Shown piece after piece: positions 12,250 through 24,200 of a stretch of DNA of 64,000 bases. A model generated the notes under the pieces. It saw nothing but the letters and a program-made list of their open reading frames with translations, was not told the origin of the DNA and ran no database searches. The position numbers and the translations under genes are program-made. Every line of letters starts with the position of its first letter. Position 1 is the first letter of the stretch. The stretch comes from Steromphala cineraria. Lineage: Eukaryota; Mollusca; Gastropoda; Trochida; Trochidae. The stretch lies in the NCBI GenBank assembly GCA_916613615.1, contig OU744732.1, forward strand, positions 32,263,950 through 32,327,949, written 5' to 3'.

Positions 12250-15200
12250 CTGCAGTTGGAGATAACCCGGGACTAAGAGCAGTCTAAGTAAACCTAGCCT
12301 TAATAATACTCGCTATGCTCCCATACTGAGTCTAGCTAGGTGTAGTAAAGGCCGGCAGCCGATTTATTGAATTGACCAATCAGGTTTGGCTTTCCATGCC
12401 GCAAAAGTCTGATTTCGCAGATATAACGTTTGAGGGTCATAGGTCGCCGAAAGATCGACTGACGCGAACTGTAGAAGTATGGGAGTATAGCGAGTTTTAT
12501 TGAGACTAGGATTACTTAGATTGGGCTAGGAGAGTAAAGAATTATCGACTTCGGTCTACATTGGAATCAGGGCACAGTGGTTGATTATAGTTTAGTTTAC
12601 CCTGGATTATAAAGAAGTAGGAGACCATAGTACATCCTCGATAACCCGGTGTATTGAATCATGTCACCCTGAGAAACAAGTATCAAATACGATTAAGCCT
12701 AAAAATGACGTGTTAAGCTTTGTAGGGGGGTGAGCGTGTTAAAGGGAGGGTAAAACAATTAATTCAAGAGTCTACCTTAACCAGTACAGGGTAAAGTGGA
12801 GAATCATCGGAACATTTACCATTAATTATCAAGTGTAGTGACATTATTGCACAAAATACGAGGTTATCTGTTCTGATAACACCTTTAAATATGATTTAGA
12901 GATTAAGGGGTGTTAGAAGCTGTACATAAACTAAATTAATTGGTGTAAATAATTTTGGGATAACTCGTGTCTCGGTAATTCAGGGATTAGTGATTCGATA
13001 TAACTTCAATATAACTTCAAAACATTAGTGGAGACCGGGGCCGGTACGTCCCCTTATCACTAAAATAGAGATAATTAGGCGTTCTCTTGCAATATACTAG
13101 TGTACGTTAGTACATATATTGAGACATATCTTAACTTTATTGCAATAATTGTTGGAAGTGCCTAACTCAACCAGTTTGCCTATTACTATGCTTTTAAGAC
13201 GACGAGTTGAAGAGACGAACATGCCCCGCATCGGGGTAAGTTCGGTTTCCCTCAGGGGCAGGTTCGTTCATCGTTTGGAACAATAATTTTTTAGTACATG
13301 TTCAGGCTACAAGAATTAAAGAAAGATAAGATGCTATTCATAGTATTCGATATTTGGGACAGAAAAACTACTACATTACTTCACAAAGATATATTTTACA
13401 ATGATGTAGAATCAGTTAACTTTCTATTACGAAAAGAACTCCGATTTCTTTCCAATTAGAGGAGTCAACTTTTCAAGGACCTTCAAGAGGGTCCTTTTGA
13501 GGAGGAGGAGGACCTGTAGAAACTGATTTCGAGGACGAACTTAATTTTTGGTGACTAGTCCTCACTGCCGAATGTGCCCCGCCTGTAATGACCGAACGTA
13601 CCCCACACACCACGTTTGTTCTTTTTTATGTGCTGCGAAAATACACAGCCCTCATAACAAAATAACTTGTTCGTTACATATACGTCTTGGCATATTCGTT
13701 TATGCTCCCTTAAGAACATATTCCTAAACGCAGTCAACATTTGTCAAAAGCATAGTGAACTGAAGTCAAATATTTTACTCAATTAGATGAAAAACGGGTT
13801 TTGTTCAACAGTTTGTAAAGGACATGTTGGACTGTCACCATTTTAAAGTCAGTGTGAGAGTAAGGTCATGTTGTCTGTCAGGAATTACCAATTGGATTTA
13901 AAGTGGCCCCGGAAAAAAATTACAGCGAAAAGACGAACATGCCCCGGGGCCGTGCCTGGCCCGGTCTCCCCTACTGCATACATATTTGACCAGTCCCTTT
14001 TGTGGAAATCAAGATCAGTTGCTCAGTTGTGGTGACTTCAGGAGTGGTATATAAGTAAAGGGTGGCGCGGAGGGATCGTACCCATGAATGACTGCTTACC
14101 TTAGTCTGGTTCTGGGCAAGAGGTTTCTGTTTGCACACACAGGTGCACGCCTGACGGACAGCAGGGATTGGGGTAGTGATGTTGGAGACGAAGTCCGACA
14201 CCGTAGTTCCTGTCGACCTTGACCCTTGGAACGTCGTGGATGTCGTCGACGTTGAGTCTGATATCATTGAACAGTTTAGAATTGTTTTTAAACGTTAAGT
14301 TTTCGATTAGTAAATTTGAGAATTGGAGATCCAGGAACCCTTCATTATGCTATAGGATGATGTGTACATCCATAGTATTTTGTCTATCTTTATTCATAAT
14401 AAATTCATGAGATCAAACTAATGGGAATGTAGTGTATATCTTGAAAGGATATAGTAACACATTGTATTTTAAAAACGTTTCGTGAACACGTACATGTACC
14501 TGTAATCAAATGTTTACTTATAAGACGTTTTGTCTTAAAAGCTTTCAGAATCGACTAAAAGGTGTTTAGATTCGACATGTTTTGTCTAGTGAATTTTGGC
14601 GGATGCAGATTATCTTATTTGAGTGTTTTCATAGTTATCCAGAGATATACGATGAGCACATGTGCCCCACCAACCGAAGTTGATCAAATCATAAAATGTT
14701 AATCTTACCTTAGTTCGGATTAGCCGTGGACTAGAAAGGAAGAAGCCTGATTGGTTGCAAACAAAGTCTCTTGTGCAATGGTCGACGCTGTCTTAAGGCC
14801 CTATGAGTTGTGATGAAAACCACCCCTTCTATGCGAGAAGTATTTTCATTGGTTTAACATTTTCGAAGGGTTTTGGCCTAAATTTTCAGCTAGGGAAAAC
14901 TAATTGTTACAAAGGTTGGATCATAGTACATGACTCGATATACCTCTGTGACTCTGTGTGTGTGTGGTGGGGGGGGGGGGGGGGGGGGGGGGGAGGGGGT
15001 TTCTTCCCGAAAAAGAAATAATTTGCTCAATGTTGTACATACCCGCGTTTAATACATGTTCACATCTGTGTTAATACTTGTATTCATTCGTGTGTTCATA
15101 CAGTGTTGATCTTGTGTGCTTACCTTAGTTTACATCTGTGCTCATTACTTGCCGTCATACTCGCATTCGTATCTTTATAATCTGTGTTCATGGCTACATC

Positions 15201-18200
15201 CATACATTTGTCCGTATCTGTGTCCATGAATATGAATATTCATACCTGCGTTCATACCTGTTCACATCTATATTAATTGCATGTGTACATACGTAAATAT
15301 CTTCAATTTCTTCATGTATATAAAGTTCATACCGTTGTCCCTTACTGTGTATATTACCTGTGTTCGCACCCGTGGTTTCTCCTGTAGTTTCGTAGGTGGA
15401 GTTTTGTTGCATCATATCGGTTGAGAAACCATTGGTTGTCATCGCATCTAAGCTCGCACTGTCCACTGCCGTTGCACCAAACTGCGAATTTCGAATTTTG
15501 AATAACTTATTAGGTATATGACTAACAAAGCAAGGTACACATAACAACATAAACTCATTTATGCTAAGCTTTCTATAGCAGGAGCAAAGAAATACCATTG
15601 AAACTAACATCAAACTAGGACTTTACATGTGCTAAATGGAGAATCTCAAGTGTCTTCGAACAATAAGATAAATTAACAACAATTCTTAGATTGATATCAG
15701 AAGACTTGGGGTTGAGATGTTTTTGGTCATCCTTATTTGTTAAACGTTTCTATGAAAAAAATGCCTACATCTCAATACTGTACAGGCTTACATTCCCAAT
15801 GCAGTGATATATAAACAATGCCACGTCATGATGTTTAAGACGTCATTGCATAATTTATTATGAGTTAGTTGCTCATAGGACACCCCTCATAGGCAGTGCA
15901 CAAAACGGGGATAAACAAACTCCACGACAAAAAGGATCTATACAGCACAAACAACAAGGCATGCAAATATATTACGACTCTTGCAATTTAGAATAATATG
16001 CATCGACATAGATTCTATAATAATTTAGTGGTTTAGAGGCATGTTGACTGTTGGGGTTTAATGCCGTTATATTTAAGAGCTATTTCGTTGTCAGACGCTA
16101 ATTTGTCAAGCCAGTTGAAAAAGAGAGGTGAGAATGTTGCTTATCGTATAAAGGGCATGCCAATAATAAATGTTCCTTTTTTTTGCTTGTTGATGTCATG
16201 ATATTGTAGATCTGCTGTCAAGTGATATCACTTAGTAGGTGTTGTTTGACATCCTTCTAGCGATATTTCCTTGTTTTGGATTATCGAAATGTTATCAGTC
16301 TAGTACCCCAAGGACGCCATATTACAACAGAATTTAATACAAATGCAAACCTTCATGGTGTTACTGGAACCAAAATGGTTAATACCGTTTCATTGTTGTC
16401 CCAGCATAGGGTTTGCGATGCCAAATGGAAACTTTAAAGGTGTAGTGGGTGGGGGAGAGGAGGGGTGGTGGTGTGAGGAGGATATTTGGGGGTGTTGGTT
16501 CACCCACAGGAAACCACGATTTTTCTAAAACAGCTCAACCTTAGGTTGGCCATTTAACAATCACATGTTCAACTTTGGAATTTGCATTGTTAAGTTGGCA
16601 TCCCATGTGTACGTATTCCTGCGCGATGCGTGATGCGTATTCGGACTCTATCGTGGGCGTTCCAGGGACCACGCATTACGCATCACGCATCACGCATCAC
16701 GCACTACGCATTACGCGTACATGGAATGAATTTCTACTATTTTAGTGCAAAGTGTTGAATACGCATTGCGCACTTTGCATTACGTACTACGGACACATGG
16801 AATGCCGGCCTTATTGTCTTGATTCATTCTCTCCCCACAGAGGCAGCTCAGTGCAAGCAAGTGACTGAGCTGCCTCTCTGAGGTGAGAACGGTCTTGATT
16901 TAATATGTACCTCTTCATCTTCACTGGAGTCGTTGGTATCAGTACCAGAGGCGGTAACAGCAACTGAGTCCGAGTCTTCATTGGTAACAGTGTCTGGGAG
17001 GGTCTCGGTGTTGTTGTCTGTATTTGTGGAATCTTGTTCCGATGTTGGTGTTGAGTTAGTGCTGGTACTAGCCGGCTTATCAGGCTTTTTCTGAGCTACA
17101 ATAAGGTATATAAAGGATATATATATGAAGCATAGTCCCTTCTTTTTAAAAACACAAATGGTATTATGGCTCCTTAAAAGCATATTGATTAATAAAATTC
17201 ATTGAATATTTCAACTGCGAACTTGAACATACAACTAGGACAATCCACAAGCTAGCGATACATCGATATTGCTCATTTACAATATGTAACAATCTATTTC
17301 AAGCACCATTGTACGTTCCTGATAATCAATAGTTTTCATTTATCAAAGCTAATATTGTCGCTGGAAGAAATTGGCTATTAGAAGATAAACAGTGGCATTC
17401 AATAGATGAGGTTTTACAATTATCACTGTGTTATTTCAGACCGGGAGATATTTACAAAAACTCAGTATATAACTCGATAAAAAATTGTTATAGATAAACA
17501 ATATCGATTTCTACAAAGCTTCAATCTAATCCTCAAAACGACGAATGAAAGTAATTCTACTTGACTATCATACCTTATGGATATGATTCACCTTTTCGTT
17601 TTTGTTGTTTTTCGAAAGTTATCATATTACCTCTTTAACGTAAAATGATATTCTAGAATCGTGCGCTTCAATCTTGCTAGGATGAAATAGCGATGATTAT
17701 AGGAAGGGAGATAACCCACCTTCGAGGAACCATTCACCGCGAATACCAATGTAGCCAGGGGTTATTTCAACCATATCTGCAATAATAACGAATAATATTA
17801 ACAAAATATTAATAAAGAGCAACTGCGTGAGTTGTTCAGGTTCCTATCTGAAAAAATTAAGAATAGTGTCTGCTGATCGAGAAATATTGACTGGTGTAGA
17901 AAGAATTCCCTTAAAGAGGGCAGTAGAACGTTTTTAGGGGGAATATAAGGTGATGTCAGGAAAAGGAAATAAATGTTTCAAATTGAAAGAAGCAGTAATA
18001 AATCAAATATATAACGTAAGGTTCAGCCATGCGATTCCTTTTCGCAAAATGAATTGTTCACTCATAAATGCGTGCCGATGGACTATATTGGAATCTTTGT
18101 TTTTTGTTCTCTGGCTATGGATGATTGGTTTGTGAAATGAGATTTTTGACACTATCAAAATAATACATTTAGCATGAACTCACAATTAACAGTTAAAAAT

Positions 18201-21200
18201 GAAAATATAAAGATTTAAAAAAAAAAAGGTTTTACCTACTACCCCTTTAAGGCTAATCGACGTTGTATGATGACAAAAGAAAGGTTTGAAGTCGCAATTA
18301 TGATCATCCTCGATAACCCAGCGCTTTCGTTCCGATAAATCTACACTACAAGCCCTGGAAAACTTAACGGGGTTTTCCCTCAAACCCGATTACCTCCCTT
18401 TGCAATGACTCAGCTAAACGCTTGTTTTTTAACAAACAATTGGATCACTTTTAAAACCAGTTTTCTACCTCTAACTATACCTTTCTTTCCGTCGCTTCCC
18501 TCATCATATTCGTTCCGTTTCTCCCTGATCTGTCTACTCTATTTTGGATGGCACCATCCACGTGTTAAATAGCTGAAAAATTGCTGACAACACCTTAAAC
18601 CCCAACTCACTCACTCACTTGATGTCGCGAACGGTTGAGTTGTTTACGCACTTGGTGTATGCGTTTAGTTTCTGATTGGAAAACATGTTCGTAAAGGGAG
18701 GTAATTGGGTTTGAGATAAACCCCCGTAAAGTTTTCCAGGGCTTGTAGTGTAGATTTATCGGAACTAAAGCGCTGGATTATCGAGGATGCAATTATGATC
18801 GACAACTGGACAATGACGCGCGTCATTCAAATAAACGTTATTTTAGATACTTAACGAAGGCAGTTACAATAGCAGTTACGAGTTGATTTGTCTGGTAGTG
18901 ATATAATTATCATTCATGTAAATTGGATGTGTAAATTTGACTTCATCGATTGTATATGATTGTTTAAACATTTTCATTGAAAACAAGTTTTTGTCAGATA
19001 AATGCCATTTAGGGATGAATTGGGGGTAATTTTCATTCTTCAAAATACATTATGCAATGAATTTTCGTATCAATGCAAAACATGATATAAATCACGGAGC
19101 GGCTGATTCGCATCCATTTGCAATGAGCGGTACTGAACATAGATCTTGTTTGTTTTTGGTTTTATTGCAAATACATAACATTTGCATAAGATTCTGGGAG
19201 GCGTTATATTAGGTATAAAAAATACCCATTAGAGAAATTGAATTTGTATAAAAAGGTTAGCCCTTGGATGTGAAATTCTTTTATCTATCAAGAAGAAAGC
19301 CTTCTTTTCTCCTTCACAAGGGCACCTGCCTTGAGAAAAATTGTTGTAAGTATGAGAAACTTGAGGGGTATTACAACAGTTTAGTGTTCCTGCTTTCAGG
19401 GTAATTGTCATCTTCCCACGGCAAGGTGAAAACGTATCGAGCAACTCCTCGTTTAGACCTTGCCATCACAAGCTAGAAAACTGGTGATCCGGAGAAGCGA
19501 CACCTATCGTGATCACGAGTTACGCCCCTTATCAGCTCTTTCAACAATAGCCAATGAATTTGCCGTTTACATTCGGAACAAATTCAAAATACTAACAGAC
19601 AATCTTTTTGAAAACTATCCGAGTGAAATTTAATTTTAAACTTCAGTCCGCATGGTTGTTTTCATTTTTTTGATGAACACCAAGAATGCAGAGAAGACAA
19701 ACATTAATTTATCACTCAAATAAAGTGTTTCTCTCCCTTTTAAAACGCATGCAAAAGTATTTTTTCAAATCGGTTCATTTAACATGCTGTCTTCTGATTG
19801 GACTATTCTACTTCCGTGCAGCGGGTTGAAATGCTAGCACACAAATTACGGCAAATGATGTCAAGGGAGGAATGGGAAAGTTTAGAAACTTTTTCGTTTC
19901 GCCCGTGACGTTGTGAAGATGGGTATTTGTATTCGTATAAGAGTCAGCTTTAAAAGTTATTGTACAGTAATTAAAATCCTTAGCGGTATTGTTTTGAGTG
20001 TAACACTCGGCTTTTATGGAACAATGTGTTTAAAATACAAATGCATGAATATGCTTTAAAGGGGCAGTAGCACGTGATTGAAACAAACAACAAACAATGT
20101 AAGTTAGCATTTGCAATCTCTTTCAACATTCTTTTTAATAATATACGTCTGGAAAAAGTGTCATTTGAAATTTAAGAAGACCTGAATAGTATAGTCAAAA
20201 GTATCGATGTCAATTTTCAATGAAACTCGCATCAATGATTTTCTTGGCTGGGGTCTCTCGCGGATTAAAGCCCATCCCCCTATTTTTACGATATTTGTTT
20301 GCCGGGCAAACGGTAATACGGTAATCACATTAGATACTTTCATTTAATGAGTACATCACCTGTCGTATCTGTCGTATCTGCCGTATCTGCCGTATCTGCC
20401 GTAGCTGATTTTTTGGATACCGGGTATCCATAGAACTTGAATGTCGCCATGTGGTAGGTGCAGTTGTGGGGGAGTGGTTCCAGAATTACACACCCAGAAG
20501 TGTGGAAACCAAGATGCCAAGGTTCCGAACGAGAAGTCACCACCTGCGTAATAAGCAACATTAGAATAAACGTATAGAACGAACAGATCAGTGTATCTGA
20601 AGGAACCACTTCATAAATGGCCAACTGTATACAAGAGAACGGGCGATGCAGATTTTGACACATCCTGTCTCCGGGTACGAACGTTACGCTAACTCCACTA
20701 ACCTGTACCCTGGGCTCAGAAGCTAGATTTGTTCGCGCGGCCTGACTCGGGATATAGTCAATCAAATAATTTTCTCGCCACCTTCTCGTTCAAATTTTAT
20801 AGAGAAGGTGGCGAGAAAATGATTTGATTGGCTATATCCCGAGTCAGGCCGCGCGAGCAAATCTAGCTTCTGAGCCCAGGGTACAGACTAATGGAGTTAG
20901 CGTAACGTTCGTACCCGGAGACAGGATGATTCGGACAAGGTTGGTTGTTTTATATTCTTTACAGATGATGTTTAGGAAAATAAAACGAAGGGAGCATGCA
21001 ACTTCTTATGATACACTCAATGACATGTAAGTTAGAAAAGTGAGATTGAATAACCGAAAAGTTGAACGTACTCGAGAATTACTTTGTATGTTGCCAGCGC
21101 ACTCGCGGTCAGCGCTGAGGGTCAGTTTGTACTCTGGAGTGGACACGTTGAACAAAGAATTGGTCAGTTTACACTCCTCCTCCTCGTCCACACGCACCTC

Positions 21201-24200
21201 CTTGACCACGGACTTGAGCTTCAGCATATACTGCAAGGCAATAAGCCGCATAGATCATAAAGCCATATATATACATATCTTCACTATATCTAAAACTGAA
21301 ACACAATCATTCGGCTCTGACAACCACAAACTGAAATATAATAATCGGTTTCTGACAACCGTATAGGTCAAAACTTTCTCTGTACCTCATACTGAAGTCA
21401 ACCATTGGTCTCTGACAGCCGCATAGGTACATACCTTCTCATTACCTCAAACCGAAACACAATCATTGGTCTCTGACAACCGTATAGCTCCATACATTCT
21501 CTTTACCTCAAACCGAAACACAATCATTGGTCTCTGACAACCGTATAGCTCCATACATTCTCTTTACCTCAAACCGTAACACAATCATTGGTCTCTGACA
21601 ACCGTATAGCCCCATACATTCTCTTTACCACAAACCGAAACACAATCATTGGTCTCTGACAACCGTATAGCCCCATACATTCTCTTTACCACAAACCGAA
21701 ACACAATCATTGGTCTCTGACAATCGTATATCTCCATACATTCTCTTTACCACAAACCGAAACACAATCATTGGTCTCTGACAACCGTATAGCTCCATAC
21801 ATTCTCTTTACCACAAACAGTAACACAATCATTGGTCTCTGACAACAGTATAGCTCCATACATTCTCTTTACCTCAAACCGTAACACAATCATTGGTCTC
21901 TGACAACAGTATAGCTCCATACATTCTCTTTACCTCAAACCATAACACAATCATTGGTCTCTGACAATCGTATATCTCCATACATTCTCTTTACCACACA
22001 CCAAAACACAATCATTGGTCTCTGACAACCGTATAGGCCCATACATTCTCTTTACCACAAACCGTAACACAATCATTGGTCTCTGACAACCGTATAGCTC
22101 CATACATTCTCTTTACCACAAACCATAACACAATCATTGGTCTCTGACAACCGTATAGCTCCATACATTCTCTTTACCACAAACAGTAACACAATCATTG
22201 GTCTCTGACAACCGTATAGGCCCATACATTCTCTTTACCACAAACCGTAACACAATCATTGGTCTCTGACAACAGTATAGCTCCATACATTCTCTTTACC
22301 ACAAACCGTAACACAATCATTGGTCTCTGACAACCGTATAGCTCCATACATTCTCTTTACCTCAAACCGTAACACAATCATTGGTCTCTGACAACCGTAT
22401 AGGCCCATACATTCTCTTTACCACAAACCGAAACACAATCATTGGTCTCTGACAACAGTATAGCTCCATACATTCTCTTTACCTCAAACCATAACACAAT
22501 CATTGGTCTCTGACAATCGTATATCTCCATACATTCTCTTTACCACACACCAAAACACAATCATTGGTCTCTGACAACCGTATAGGCCCATACATTCTCT
22601 TTACCACAAACCGTAACACAATCATTGGTCTCTGACAACCGTATAGCTCCATACATTCTCTTTACCACAAACCGAAACACAATCATTGGTCTCTGACAAC
22701 CGTATAGCTCCATACATTCTCTTTACCTCAAACCGAAACACAATCATTGGTCTCTGACAACCGTATAGCTCCATACATTCTCTTTACGACAAACCGAAAC
22801 ACAATCATTGGTCTCTGACAACCGTATAGCTCCATACATTCTCTTTACCACAAACCGAAACACAATCATTGGTCTCTGACAACCGTATAGCTCCATACAT
22901 TCTCGTTACCACAAACCGAAACACAATCATTGGTCTCTGACAACCGTATAGCTCCATACATTCTCTTTACCTCAAACCGTAACACAATCATTGGTCTCTG
23001 ACAACCGTATAGGCCCATACATTCTCTTTACCACAAACCGTAACACAATCATTGGTCTCTGACAACCGTATAGCTCCATACATTCTCTTTACCACAAACC
23101 CAAACACAATCATTGGTCTCTGACAACCGTATAGGCCCATACATTCTCTTTACCACAAACCGTAACACAATCATTGGTCTCTGACAACCGTATAGGCCCA
23201 TACATTCTCTTTACCACAAACCGTAACACAATCATTGGTCTCTGACAACCGTATAGCTCCATACATTCTCTTTACCACACACCAAAACACAATCATTGGT
23301 CTCTGACAACCGTATAGGCCCATACATTCTCTTTACCACACACCAAAACACAATCATTGGTCTCTGACAACCGTATAGCTCCATACATTCTCTTTACCTC
23401 AAACCGTAACACAATCATTGGTCTCTGACAACAGTATAGCTCCATACATTCTCTTTACCTCAAACCGTAACACAATCATTGGTCTCTGACAACCGTATAG
23501 CTCCATACATTCTCTTTACCACAAACCATAACACAGTCATTGGTCTCTGACAATCGTATATCTCCATACATTCTCTTTACCACACACCAAAACACAATCA
23601 TTGGTCTCTGACAACCGTATAGGCCCATACATTCTCTTTACCACAAACCGTAACACAATCATTGGTCTCTGACAACCGTATAGCTCCATACATTCTCATT
23701 ACCTCAAACCGTAACACAATCATTGGTCTCTGACAACAGTATAGCTCCATACATTCTCTTTACCTCAAACCGTAACACAATCATTGGTCTCTGACAACCG
23801 TATAGCTCCATACATTCTCTTTACCACAAACCATAACACAATCATTGGTCTCTGACAATCGTATATCTCCATACATTCTCTTTACCACACACCAAAACAC
23901 AATCATTGGTCTCTGACAACCGTATAGGCCCATACATTCTCTTTACCACAAACCGTAACACAATCATTGGTCTCTGACAACCGTATAGCTTCATACATTC
24001 ACTTTACCACAAACCCAAACACAATCATTGGTCTCTGACAACCGTATAGCTCCATACATTCTCTTTACCACAAACCGTAACACAATCATTGGTCTCTGAC
24101 AACCGTATAGCTCCATACATTCTCTTTACCACAAACAGTAACACAATCATTGGTCTCTGACAACCGTATAGCCCCATACATTCTCTTTACCACACACCAA

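Noticed and set aside
20340..20543. Alternative frame of gene A exon 10 (FGTLASWFPHFWVCNSG)
   Set aside because: It would need the GTAATT donor of exon 9 and runs into a stop after joining exon 11; the chosen frame joins both neighbours.
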